A stretch of 64,000 nucleotides of DNA from Agroathelia rolfsii (taxonomy: Eukaryota; Basidiomycota; Agaricomycetes; Amylocorticiales; Amylocorticiaceae). The notes beneath the pieces were generated by a model. That model made no database searches. It saw nothing but the letters and a program-made list of their open reading frames with translations, and was not told the DNA's origin. Positions 35,487 to 47,447 of the stretch are shown here, in pieces (position 1 is the stretch's first letter; the number at the start of each line of letters is the position of its first letter). The position numbers were made by a program, and so were the translations under genes. The stretch is from contig JABRWF010000001.1 in assembly GCA_018343915.1 (NCBI GenBank), positions 1,798,001 through 1,862,000 of the forward strand. The letters are read 5' to 3'.

Positions 35487-38423
35487 TCAGGTACGACCAT
35501 ACCTGGGCTTGTAGAATGCAGGCGGCAAACCCGCAAACACATCCACCAACGGTCGCTCCACCACTACCAGCTCCCCCTCCTCAAAAAAGTCCACATAGAG
35601 CACCGGTCGATAACGATTGATCATTCTCAGCTCCTGCTCCTCTTCCATATTGTTACTCTCATCGGCCTCACCTCTCAGCCATCCATTATCCCTCTTCCTT
35701 CGTCGTCGCTGGTTGTGGTGCTGCCGCTTGCCCATCACACTCGACCGATCCAAGCCAACACGACACATCCACGTCGAACCCCATAGAAGAGCGCGCCCGC
35801 GTACGCGAGGGTCAAATGCCACGCCTACGAGCGGATCCGGGGCCGTAGCAAGCCCTTTAGACGACCACGAAGGCAGGAACTGGCGTGCCTCGACGTCGTA
35901 CAGTTGGAGCGTGTTGTTGGGAAAGCCGAGCAACAGATGATGGGTCGCCTGGGTATCAAATGCGAGCACGTCAATCGTATGAGGGAAAGAAGGCAGCATG
36001 CTATGGTGCTTGAGCAGATCCAGGTTGAAGACATGAGTACGCGAAAGGCTATCGGCCGTAGCCAGCCATTGACCGTCGGCGCTGACAGCAATGCGCCGAA
36101 TTGATGCGATGACTACACGGGCTTGGTCGCCTTCGTCGGCGCTGTCGCCATCGTCGTCAGATTTGGCGCTATCCCCATTTTCCATGTCGGCGTCAACATC
36201 GCCGTTCGCCTGCTTCTTACTGTTGTGTGCGTATGCTTTGGCCGGGAGCACGACACGGTCGCTGGAGAACTTGGATGGGCGGATATGATCGTCCAGACGG
36301 GTGATGACCCTAATAACACTTTGGCTGAGATCTAGAATCAGGATGTATGGTTCCATGGTAGTGGCCAATATCAACTTGGACGAGTCCGGCGTAAATATGG
36401 AAGTGGACGCTCCCGTTGATTTTGCAGATGGGGGGAGGGCCGAAGCCAGAATATCGGTAAAGTCCCGGACACGGCGAGGCCTCAATTCTCCGTTTTTCTA
36501 CACAGTACAGAAAATCAGTCAACCTTTGGATTAGATCAAACCTTGGACATTAATCCTCACCTCTTCCAAAGCAAACAGCTTACTTTCATATGCATCCGCG
36601 ACAAACACCCATTTACCATCATTTGAAATAGCACTCGTCTGGAAGTTCGCCTGAGGCGTCAACTGCATCTCCAGGACCTTCTCCCACGAATCCTCACTAT
36701 CATTATGCTTCACTACCGGATATTCGTCATCTGCTGATGGCTCCAGCTTGGGATGAACTCTCCAAAACACCAGATTCTTCTCTTCCATCTTCATCACCAG
36801 TCTCGCCTGACGTGCAACTTGGATGGCGTCCGCTGCCGAGTAAGGAATACGGCGCTGGGTGGATTCTTCAAACGTCGGCGCCGTGCCCGCCGTACCTGTC
36901 TTGAGTGGGTTTATCGCCGTCGCAAAACGTGTCGCTGACGGTGGAACGGCTGGCGTGGCGATGATGGACATATCCAATCCGCCCGAGGTAACGATGGGCG
37001 CAACGTCAATGGGGAACTTGCGCGCGTGTGAGGATGGTAGGGGTGTGTAAGGTGGCCAAACGGCCAGGGCACGTACATCGTGCGAGTGCACACGTCGAGA
37101 GAACGTCTTGATCCAACGTGAGGAGGATGCCGTTGACTCGGCAGTAGAGTACTGTGTGGTTTTTTGGTCAACACCAGTGGAGTAGACCGTGCGGCCGTCC
37201 TGTATTCATACCGGTAAGAGATAAGAAAGGTAAAGAATGGAAAGGTTATACGAACCGGACCTGCAGCAAGCGCAAGAACATCCGCATCGTGCCCTTTGTG
37301 ACTCTGTAGTTGTGTACAGGTGCGTGGATCCCAGAATTTTACGAGGCCCATGGAGTCGCCGGATACGATGGTCCCATTACTAAAAGCAAGAAAAATCGTT
37401 TAATAATTTGAAGCGGATGTGCTGGCGAGGAGAGAAACGAACGCGGCCACCAAGACTGCCCAGACGAGCGTCCTTTCGCCCTTAGTCTTTTCAACATTCA
37501 TCCGTTCTACCACTTTACCGCTAGCAATGTCCCATTTCCTTAGACTACTATCCGAGCAACCTGTGACGAGCCATGAGTCTGTCCAGTCATCGTCGTCATC
37601 ATCGTCTGAAGAGTCGGAGTCATCAGAGTCGTTTTTGGTTGCTGCAGTAGTCTTTGTGCGCTCTTTGATCTGACGTGGAACAGGTGGACCCCATGCTATG
37701 CTCAGGATTTTTGACTTGATACGGTCGAATCTTCTGAGGTGGGATAGTGTATCATGCACTAGTGAAATTAGTCGCACTGAGCCATCTTCACAGCCCAGTG
37801 CGAGGGTAGACGACGAGGGATTGACGGATATTGACCAGATTGCTCCGCCTTGCGAGCTGATGGTGCGCTATCATCGAATAAGAAGATAATATGAGGAACC
37901 ATCTTCGGAGCATCATACCTTAACGACTTCGCGTTGTATATCCCACTCTATGAGCTCGCTGCCTCCGCCAGAGCTGAAGAGACGCAGATCGGCTAACGAC
38001 GGTACATCATGCTCCTGCAATCTCTCAGGATAGCGAATGGCAAATGCTAAGGAGTCCACTTTTGAGGGTTGGAGACCTGAAAGTGTCTAATATATCATAC
38101 GGCGCACTGCATGACGCATTGCAATCGAAACCGATAAATCTGCAGAGACATACCTTGAACAGCGTCCACGACTGCGACGACTGCGTCTGACCTGGCTCTC
38201 CAGCCCATTTGTATAATTCAATGTTTCCATTAGCCCTCCCTACGGCAAGGGAGGCAAATGACACAAGTTTTGGTCGTTGCGAGGATTGCTTTTCTTTGCC
38301 TTTGATTGAAGGTAGCGGTAGGGGTGGGAAGGCAAGAGCAGTGATCGCCGAGGGGGTGTAGTCAACAAAGCGACAGCGATGAACTGGCACTGTCGACGAT
38401 GGTCCTTGTCCGTCGAGTGCCAT
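35487..38423 (-). CDS. UTP4: U3 snoRNP WD40 protein Utp4 (cirhin homologue)
   Basis: Subunit of the t-UTP/UtpA complex of the small-subunit processome, needed for rDNA transcription and 18S pre-rRNA processing in the nucleolus. Exons 38423-38154, 38086-37919, 37867-37443, 37379-37256, 37199-36561, 36497-35487; 878 aa. The N-terminus holds the family signature VHRCRFVDYTPSAITALAF, followed by WD40 repeats (LAVGRANGNIELYKW, LALGCEDGSVRLI, LVTGCSDSSLRKWDIASG, IVSGDSMGLVKFWD). A middle linker and a second propeller (LILATTMEPYILILDLS, LLLGFPNNTLQLYDVE) follow. Acidic linkers are DSDDSDSSDDDDDDDW and one near the second propeller. The C-terminus is VDVFAGLPPAFYKP. Two donors here are gttcgt, unusual but the only ones keeping family sequence in frame. 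A truncated duplicate of its last exon lies at 32680-33527. Confidence 0.93.
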
Positions 38424-38757
38424 TTCTCTTGTTTTGGTTATTTTATGGCCTTTTGTAGCCCTCTTGGTCTTTTTTTGAGAGAACTAAAGGGCTGATTTAC
38501 TGGACAAGCCGCTGCTGGACTTATTTTGTCGGAAGCAGAGAAGAGAGAAAAATCTTGTTGTGCGCCGGGGCAGTCATCGCAACATCTCAGCATGTCACCC
38601 GGCTTCACTGGAACGGCCATCCGAGGACCAAATAACAAACCCTTCCTCTTCACTCACCTGCTCACGTCGTCCTACAGCACCTCCCAGGCTCTCATTCTTC
38701 AGCTATACCACTATATCCTAATTCTTTAATACTCTAAAGACCAACTACTACTTTGAC

Positions 38758-39195
38758 ATGTCTTTTCTCAGTGGCAGAGGCGGTGCACCTTCGGGAGGCG
38801 TGAACGCAGACCGTATGGAAATGGCTGTTCAGGAGTACGTGCAATTTGTGCAGTCATTTTCTCATGCTCATATTGACGCTCTGTTTCTAGACTTGACATG
38901 ATCACAGACGTCTTCAACCGTCTTGTCTCGTCCGTCATTTTACTCGTATTCCTCGGACGCTTCGCGAATAACTAACCCCGAAACATTTCTTCTCTGCTAT
39001 TTTCAAAATGCATACAGGACATGTCACTCAAAATGCATTAATAACCGCTACATCGAAGGCGACTTGACTAAGGGCGAGAGCGTCTGCATCGACCGCTGTG
39101 TGGCCAAGTTCTTCGAGGTCAACAAGAAGATTGGTGAAAAATTGCAGAGTCAGGGTGCAGCAGCCACTGGTGCTGGAGGAAGCTTCGGTGTATAG
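38758..39195 (+). CDS. TIM10: small mitochondrial import chaperone Tim10
   Basis: Small TIM chaperone of the mitochondrial intermembrane space; with Tim9 it escorts hydrophobic precursors. Exons 38758-38834, 38891-38929, 39018-39195; 97 aa. The core reads ELDMITDVFNRLVSTCHSKCI and ESVCIDRCVAKFFEVNKKIG. It carries the twin CX3C motifs (CHSKC and CIDRC) with normal spacing and Tim10-type context before the first pair. The second intron uses donor gtccgt, the only one that restores the Tim10 frame. A Gly/Ala-rich C-terminus (GAAATGAGGSFGV) follows. UTP4 starts divergently 334 bp upstream. Confidence 0.94.
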
Positions 39196-39401
39196 ACGTG
39201 CAGACACGTACACACACACACACACGGATAGAAGATGAGGATGGAATGAATAATGACAGGCTCTCTTTTACATGAAAAACTATCTTGTTCAGGACATTCT
39301 CTAACCAACGATGTGTCCTTCGTACCGTGCCCCGTCACAATACCAACGACAACGATGAATACTAGTCCTTCGAGATAAAAGTAAGGGAGCAGAAAAGTGA
39401 G

Positions 39402-39872
39402 TCAGGCCTTGCCCGCTTGTCCCGGGAAACACTCGGCGAGCGTCTTGCCATGCTTGTTCTCGGCATGTTGGGTCAATCTGTTTTTTGAGACAAAAGAGTT
39501 AGTTAGCAAAAGTGCGAGGCTCTAGCAGGCTACGTTTCCGAAACCACTAACTCAGGCGGCCGTGTGGTGATAAACTGTTAGCGACAACGAAAATAATAAT
39601 AATAATAATAATTAGTAAATCGATCTAAAGGCGGTTTAAGCACCACTCACAAAGGTCTGTCTGCATGTCTGGCAAATGATGTTCTTTGCTGCCTCGTTCG
39701 TTTTAGCCTGACTCTTGCTGCCCTTGGCTCCTGCAGCCTTCTCTTGATTGCGTTCACGCTTTTGCGCTGCCTTGGCACCCTACAGAAAAGAAGAAAGCAA
39801 TAAGATCTCGTCTGAGCATTTTCTTGATTTCGATTGATCTATAGTAGAGCGTAGTAGGCTAACGTTTCCCAT
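39402..39872 (-). CDS. small C2H2 zinc-finger protein (ZNF706 / At2g23090 type)
   Basis: Four exons: 39872-39864, 39779-39651, 39574-39552, 39477-39402; 78 aa. The sequence begins MGNGAKAAQKRERNQEKAAG, has a Lys/Ala-rich stretch and then a single zinc finger (CQTC at the start, HAENKH at the end), closing with TLAECFPG. That order and length are those of the small ZNF706-like family conserved from fungi to plants and animals; the molecular role is poorly defined. Exons of 9 and 23 nt make it easy for gene finders to miss. An (aat)n microsatellite lies in intron 2. Confidence 0.9.
39592..39613. repeat. (aat)n microsatellite
   Basis: About seven aat units within an intron of the small zinc-finger gene. 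Confidence 0.8.
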
Positions 39873-40558
39873 ACTGATAATGCGATGACCTCAGGGAGTA
39901 AATAAGAAATATAAGAAAAAGGTGCGAAAATTAATCAAGAGCAGGGGGCAAGCTCAATAGCGAGAGGCAAGCAAAAAGACCGTCGTCGTCGACTCGTGGC
40001 AAAATGGCCACGCCTGCGCAGCGAGCATGATAGGAGAATTACATCCCATAAATGGAAACATGGCTAAGACGGCTAAGACCGCTGTGGGCTCACGTGCTGT
40101 TATATCCATTTTGCCCGCGGAAGCTACACGGAAGCATAGTCTCGGCCTATTCCCAAGTTCCGTAAGCACACGTGATGATAGTTTCTCGTATTTGATCCCG
40201 GCCCGGCGCTGCCGCACGGTCGATCGTGCCGAACCAGTGGTTTTGGCCAATTGTAACCCGCACGCAGAAATTCTTCTGTCATCATCGTCATCTTTCTGTA
40301 CAAACTACAGGGGAAAAATGCTTGTGTGGATTAGCGATTGGGTACGCGCGACCATCGAAGAAGATATTTATAGCTTCCGTTCGAGGGGATAAGATTTGGT
40401 AGATATTACATTTGTTGTCTGTCTGTCATACTCAGGTCCTTTAAAGCTGACGGCCGTTGGCCCACCACATACTGGTACTTCAAGTTCCTCAAGCTCTCCT
40501 CCTCTTCCTCCCCTTCATCGTCTTTGTATCTTGCTCTCACTAGTGCGCGTGGAAAATC
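39873..40558. promoter_or_regulatory. divergent promoter, zinc-finger gene / threonine aldolase
   Basis: About 690 bp, with no exon. A pyrimidine-rich stretch (40485-40550) precedes the plus-strand ATG. Confidence 0.45.
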
Positions 40559-42353
40559 ATGGGATTATCGGAAGTTGCAGACCAGGTCAAATTTGATGTC
40601 TTGACGGCAACGCAAGATGTTGATAACGAGGCGTTAATGCGAGAGATCGGGAGGTCATTCCTATGTACGTTTTCTCCTTTTCCTCGCTTGCTTCCAACAT
40701 CAGTACTAATGAACATCTATTTTATTTGTGCTTATAGCGGATACCATTACAGGTGTGTATGATATGAACGTCATGCCTATAGTCACTCATCTTTCACAAT
40801 TCGAATGAAAAGCTAATTCCTCCCTTTCCCCTTTCATAGTGCCATCCAAGGAGATGTTCGCCTATGCCGCACGTGCTTCCCTTGGAGATGCCGTCTACGG
40901 AGATGCCTCGACCAAGGCGCTCGAGGCGCACATTGCTCGCATGACTGGAAAGGAGGCTGCGTTGCTCATGGTGAGTAATAATCCATCATGAACTGCGTCT
41001 ATGTTTTACGGCATTAAATGACAATAATAATAATTCTTACCATATCCTATCTCTTTTCGTGGGGCCTTTCATATCGTGGTGACACAGCCCAGCGGCACGA
41101 TGTCGAACCAGATCGCGGTTAGGACGCACCTGAAGCAGCCACCGTACTCGGTTCTGTTGGATAATCGCGCGCATATACATAAGTGAGTAGCATATATGAA
41201 CTTTTTATATATGCATGGTATTCATGTTTCATCGACATGAATAGGTATGAAGGCGGTGGGACTGCCTTTCACTCCGGAGCGACAGTATTGCCTGTCATGC
41301 CTGTCAATGGTACGTAGATGGCATGTATGGTTATGTATACACCATTAAACATAGATGAATGTGTCTTTTGTCCTTTCCTTTGTCAGGGCATCATCTTACC
41401 GTCGAGGACATCAAGGCAAACGCCGTACTGGGTTCTGACATTCATTAGTACGTTTATTAGAGTTTTGCTTCTATGCTTGGATTAGGAAAGATTAAAAAAC
41501 AAAACTATCGCTCTTTTTTAATGGACGTACCCATCTCATTTGCACGTAAACAGCGCACCAACCGAGCTCGTCGCCCTCGAGAACACGCTTAACGGCACCA
41601 TCTTCCCGCAAGAAGAGATTGTAGCCATTTCTGAATACGTGCATTCGCAGGGTATCAAGCTGCACCTCGACGGCGCGCGGTTGTGGCATGTCGCTGCGGC
41701 AACAGAAACGCCGATGAAGACACTCTGCGAGCCATTCGATACAATCAGTTTGTGCTTCAGCAAAGGGCTCGGTGCGCCAATTGGGTCCGTGCTCGTAGGC
41801 TCTACCGCGTTCATCGAGCGCGCGAGATGGTTCAGGAAGATTTTTGGTGGTGGCATGCGCCAGACTGGATTCATGGCCGCCAGCGCGGCCTATGCACTCA
41901 CGCACAACTTCCCGTTGTTGCGTGATGTGCATGCGTTGGCGCTCAAGCTCGAGACTGGGCTTACGCAGCTTGGTGTGGATATTTTGAGCAGGGCTGAGAC
42001 GTGCATGGTGCGTGTGATGGAGTTGTGATCTCTTTCATCTGCTTGTTTCGCCTAACAGTGATTTTCCTATCACATCATCATTACTGTAGATTTTTTATGA
42101 TCCATCGCCGCTTGGGCTCGACTATGCAGAGATCAACGAGCGCGCCTCCAAGTTACCGGAGCCGCTTTTCCTCGGTGGCTCTCGTCTCGTGGTTCACATC
42201 CAGACCACCGAGGAGGCTGTCAGTGATCTGCTCACGGTGATTGCAGAGCTCGCAGAGGAGAAGAGGACGGCGGGATGGGTCCGGCCAGAGAAGACGTCGA
42301 CGCCGATGGTGGCATATCGGGATGTTTACGTCAGGCCAGTGAAATCTCATTAG
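40559..42353 (+). CDS. GLY1: L-threonine (allo-threonine) aldolase
   Basis: PLP enzyme that cleaves threonine or allo-threonine to glycine and acetaldehyde. Exons 40559-40664, 40738-40752, 40840-40970, 41088-41182, 41245-41309, 41387-41447, 41554-42007, 42090-42353; 396 aa. Exon 2 is only 15 nt. Family motifs: FLSDTITVPSKEMF, GDAVYGDAST, PSGTMSNQIAVRTH, DIHYAPTELVALENT, LHLDGARLWHVAA, and the PLP-lysine segment SLCFSKGLGAPIGSVLVG. The C-terminal domain ends VAYRDVYVRPVKSH. Length is normal for fungal GLY1 homologues with a slightly long N-terminus. Stereospecificity cannot be told from sequence. Confidence 0.94.
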
Positions 42354-43525
42354 GTCTCACGTGCCGCCGCCGTCGCCTGACGGATAATGATATGGATATA
42401 AGGACGTATATGAATTGATGCGTTCGTCGCGGTCGCGGCTCGCGGGAAGACGTAGAGATCTTTGGAAGGGAATCTATATACTAATGACACAATCATAGCA
42501 ATTGTTATTACCATATGTTCGGCCCATAAGGCGGAGATATCATTATCGTGGAATTTATATATAATTTTTCATTGTACTTTGAACAAGCAAGTGTGGTACA
42601 TTCCGTGGCACAGAGCATGATGACCAAATGGACAAGCAAGCGGCAGTCCGGATGAAGATATCCGGTGGGTGGCCATGGGACCCACACGGCCAGTGGAGTC
42701 AGGGGACTGGGGGGCCGGTATGGGGATTCACTGCATTGGAATTGGTTGCTTGCTGTGTCCCGCAATGAATGATGGAAAGGAGACCAGAGAAAATGATTCT
42801 GATGCGAGAAGATCAGGGTATATGCGCAGACGATGGATTATGGCAACCGTGACGGCGGCTGCAGTGGCTGTATGCGCTGAAATGGGACACTGGCACGCTT
42901 GGATAGGAGCGGCTAATCGGGCCAAGACAGCTCCATGTATCAGGATACATTGGCCGTGGGCTGATGGGAGCTGAGCATACCTGTGAAGGGAAAGGAGAGC
43001 GGCAACCGCTGGCAGTAGCCATTTAGCATTGGATATAATCCCGGATGTATGCTGTACAAACAAGACCAAACACACCCCGAACCCCTGCCATCTGGGTTCT
43101 CATTGTCTCGCTGGTATTTTCCTCTTCTTCTCTTCCTCCTCCTTTTTCTTCATTCTCATCCTCATCTCTCAGCAGGTTTACCACCCCCCGTGTGGTTGCC
43201 TTTTGGTTTTGTGTATTTCCTATCCAAGGCTCTCCCTGCATTTCTTGCATTTTCCTTTTTCTTTTCTTCTCCCGCGCACCTTTTCATTCTTTTCCTTTGC
43301 CCCGCCCCCCGCCTGCTAGCATCTCACATATCTGGCCAACTGCGAATCGGCAATAAAACCCAGCGCACTTTTTCCATATCTCCGTCACTGCTGTGTCATC
43401 CTACTAAAATCCATATCACTCATACTCTCAAACACACATACACACGCTGGGCGTCATTAGGAACACGCAGTCACGTTTTTACACCCATTGATTAAATCTA
43501 TCCCACAAAGCCAACACTCCAAGCC
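42354..43525. promoter_or_regulatory. long upstream region of the phosphatase gene with pyrimidine-rich leader
   Basis: No exon recognised. From about 43110 to 43320 the plus strand is strongly C/T-rich, typical of promoters or leaders of highly expressed fungal genes. Short C/T-driven open frames there are low-complexity artefacts. Confidence 0.5.
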
Positions 43526-45754
43526 ATGCTGCCGCCTGCACCCAAGAAACGTGGACCTCCCATGGCTCTGCGTATAGAGACCCCTGCTCAAAATCCCCAC
43601 ATCATCCTTGCCATCGGTGACACCTCGTCTGCCAACTCCGCTCTCTCCCCCACCACCTCCGACTCTGGTCTCTCCATACCATCCGTCGCCCCGTCGGAGA
43701 AGCCCCGCTCTCTACGGAATATGAAAAAGTTATCCATCACCCTCCCCTCGGCCCAGTCCTCTTCCAACTCGCTCGCCATCCCCAATGAGCCCGCCAGCAC
43801 CATCAGCCAGCACCCGCCCGAAGGCCTGGCGTTTCCTGGCAAGCCAAGGCGGCCGTCAATTACCTCGCTGCCGTCAGCTCGCATCAATACTGTGAATACT
43901 GCGTTAGCTCACCGCTCGGAAGAGGATGGTGAGGCTGGCTCGCCTACCGTGGCGTACGCAGATGGCCCCATTCAGATCCTGCCTGGTATCTGGATTGGCT
44001 CGGAAGATAATGCTCGAGACTGGAAGTGTCTTATGGAGCGTGGCATCAAGTCCATTCTCAATGTCGCCAAGGAAGTTTCTTCGCCCTTTGACTCGCTGGC
44101 ACCTCAATCCGCAAAGCGATATGCATCCACACCGGATCTGAGAGTTGCCGCTAAGGAGAGCAACGAGACGTACTACCCCCCACATCCTGCCTCCGGCAGA
44201 CCGGGCATGCACTACCTCAAGTGCAATTGGTCCCATGGCCAGCAAGATCTTGTCGATAACGGTTTCCCGCAGGCGATGACATTTGTTGACGCAGCCCTCG
44301 CCAGAGAGGAAGGTGTCCTCGTTCAGTATGTATCACTCTCTATCTGATCAGGCAGTGATACGCTGCATCACCCTACCTATTTGGGTTGCTGACTGATGTA
44401 TCATCATTGAAATCCAACAGCTGCCAGTGTGGTATTTCTCGCTCGGGAACGTTGATCATCGCCCTTGTGATGCGTGCTGCTGCGCAGTCGCACACATCTG
44501 TGCCACCTGAAGTCTGGGCCCTAAAGGGTATGCAAGGCGCTTACGATTTCGTCAAATCAAAGAGCAGATGGGTCGGCCCAAACATGTCGTAAGTATTCCC
44601 TCCTTATTACGTATTGGGCATGTGGTATTGCAGAAGTCTAGACTGATGGTGATGATAATCACAATAGGCTTATCTACCAGCTGCTGGAATATGAGCGGAA
44701 GCTCAAGGGTTCCTCATCCCCATCGCCTTCCACGCGGTCGTCCACGACTGCAGAGGAGGACGAGGAATGGGGCCGCCGCCGCCAAATGCTGGAGGAGAAC
44801 TCTGATGAAGATGACCGCGAGAGTTCTGAAGTCATGCGTGAAGCCCGTGCACTCGACAAGGCAATGGAAGATCGTATCATCGCTCGCAAGAACTCGTCAT
44901 CCTCGATGGCGTCCTCGATCTCTGGTCTTGGCATGGGTACCGCATGGCGCAACCGCTATGGGAGCGCTCGTAAGCGCACAGGCTCCATTGCTAGCAATCT
45001 CACTACGGGTAGCATTCTTAGTGAAGATTTAGTAGAGGAAGATGAAGAGCAAGCTCTTCTCGGTGTCGGAGGTGGCTTTGACACGACTGATCCATCGAGA
45101 AGCCCAAGTGAAGAGGCTGACGACCGAACGCCTTTCACACCCCTCACAGCCAAGCCGTCGCCATCGCGTACGCCACTGGCCCAACTGCCTCCGTCAGCGC
45201 CGGCCCAGCGCAAGTCGTTCATTCTACCGCCTATTCCGGCAACTGCTATCCGCTCCTCATTCGACCTACCGCCTGTTCCACGTGTCCCAAGAATACGACA
45301 TCGGCCACCGCCTCTCGGCCTGTTGCCCACCGTACCGGCATCACCCACACAAGTCATTCCCGTCTCCGCTCCCATCAAGGGCCCCCGTCCTCGCACTGAA
45401 TCGCGCCACCCTGCGCCACCGCCCTCTCATCTGCGATCTCGCAACTCCTCCTGGAGCACTCTGGGCTCCACTAGTTCCGATCTATCCTCTTCGCGACCCC
45501 CATCGGTGGCATCGACACCATCTCAGACACTATTCGTATTCCCTCCATCAAGCCTGCCTACTCGGGCCCCATCGACGATGACGCTCACTTCGAATGTCAA
45601 CGCAGTACCATTCCCCTCCGTGCCCCCCACGCCTCGCATTACGAAGACATCCATACACGGTCGGCCGCGATCGTTCATTGCCATTGTCGCTCCGTCGACG
45701 CCTACGGTAGCGTCATCACGTGTTGACGCTAGAGGTTGGTTCGGCCATGACTGA
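43526..45754 (+). CDS. dual-specificity (MAP-kinase-type) protein phosphatase
   Basis: Cysteine-based dual-specificity phosphatase, probably acting on MAP kinases like yeast Msg5. Exons 43526-44325, 44421-44588, 44668-45754; 684 aa. The catalytic domain spans about residues 150-340: ILPGIWIGSEDNARDW, KSILNVAKE, the active-site loop HCQCGISRSG starting at residue 267 (the His codon is made across intron 1), and a following helix. The N-terminal 145 and C-terminal 340 residues are Ser/Pro-rich and disordered, with an acidic stretch (SDEDDRESSE) and many SP/TP sites, plausible MAP-kinase targets. Family is certain; the pathway it resets is inference. Confidence 0.92.
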
Positions 45755-47447
45755 AAGGGCCTTTTCTTGTCTTGACCCTTTTCCTCTCTATCTCTTCCGG
45801 CTTCTTCACCAACCAATAATAAGGGAGGAATATATCATCTTAATGACGCCTGTGTTTTATAATGGTCACGGATTGTGCATATGTCCTCTTCTCCTGACCC
45901 GACGCCGCTCCATCTCATCTCATCTCTCATCCCCAATGCCCTCACACACTCACAGCACCACCACCCGTGCCGCTAAAATATGCTGTATCCGTGACCTGGT
46001 GTCCTTGACGATATTTCCTTCCCCTTATCATTATGATGGTGACCGTCCGTTTTTCTCCCTTCTTGCTTGTTTGTTGCCCCCCCCCCCCCGCGCCGGTTTT
46101 TCCCTTTAATACTAGTATGGACTATTTACATTTCTTCTTCTCTGGGCCATTCACATCTCTGTCGACTGGCCTTTAACCTTTTTTCTTTATTAGCGCATTT
46201 TTTTATGGTTTGGACTAGATTTATTTTCTTTTTTTTTTTTCATTCTGTTCAGACTTTTTATCACTCATCACTCGATGTATTATTACTATCCTCTTTTTGT
46301 CCATCTTCGCATTGGCGTATTCAATTCCTTTGATCAGATTTATTTGATTCATCTGTGCCCTATTTTTTTTTTCCCCTCCCGATTCTGTTCTGTGAACTAG
46401 CAACAAACAACAATGATAAAAAAACAACGTCATTCACCTATCCAGCGACCTCTTCTTCATCGGCACGCATATTCATTTTTTTCTTCTTGCTTCTTGGTTT
46501 CTTCTTGCTTCTCTTCTTAGTCGCATTTGCATCTGCATTTAACAATTATCAATATCATCCTCAAACACATCACGCTTCCACTCCACACATCCTATTTCTA
46601 TCCATTCTATTCCTCTTTTGTAGCACTGTTTAGCCCTTCCGTGGACCGGGACCGCTCCGCATTGCATTGCCTTATCCTCATCCTCTCCACTCGCACCCTT
46701 CCTGTGCTCTCCATTCCTCTTCCCTCTTCCGGATGATCTCTCAGCGGATGACGATATGTCTAGACTCCCCAAATGCCCCCACGTATGTGCATACATACAC
46801 ACGCCCATCACATGTGTACGTGCATGTATACATACGCGTGTGATCTGCGTGTCCTGTGCTCTCCCACCGCCTACTACCATTCAAGGCCCTAGTTTTGGTT
46901 TCTTTTTGGTTTGGGTTCTTTTTTCATTTTATCATTGCCTTTATGGCTTTACTTTTTTTTTTTTTTCTTGTTTTATCTACGTAGCTCCCCTCCCCCTTTA
47001 GGGTTTCTTTTTCTTTCGTAGTCTGTTCAAGTGTGTTATTGTGCTCCCTTTGATGAGACCGAATGGAAATGATCTATACTTTTTTTGAATTGCGTTTTTG
47101 GTTCTTGATTGATTGATAGGTCGGGATAAGTGTGAGTACCCCTTGAGGACAAGGCGGTTGTGGTACGTTCATTCTCTTCCTATTTTGGAGAAATCGATCG
47201 ATATACATGCTGATCGATGTTGATTGAGGCACGAGAGTATGTATAAGAATGATTGATTGCAAGCAACAATAAGCATAAGAAAGGAAAGCGAAAAGGCAAA
47301 GGCAAACAAACAAGTAACAGAAAGCGTGCACCACGAGAATAGTCTTCTTCTTTTTTTGATCTACGATATTACTACAATTCCCCGTTACCGTTTAGACAAA
47401 ACGCGCATACTGTATAGCATGTATACATGATGCTCCGGCGCTACTGG
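45755..47447. other. 1.7-kb gene-free, T/C-rich convergent region
   Basis: Contains 3' untranslated sequence of the phosphatase and of TVP23. It is T- and C-rich with homopolymer runs (C-run at 46077-46089, several T-runs) and an alternating purine/pyrimidine segment rich in acgt/catg words at about 46780-46860. No exon supported on either strand. Confidence 0.5.

Noticed and set aside
43029..43495. Overlapping plus-strand frames of 96-148 codons before the phosphatase
   Set aside because: Phe/Ser/Leu/Pro low complexity caused by the pyrimidine-rich leader; no splice logic or conserved protein.
44956..45396. Minus-strand Gly/Arg-rich frame of 146 codons
   Set aside because: Antisense of the Ser/Pro-rich tail of the phosphatase; composition artefact.
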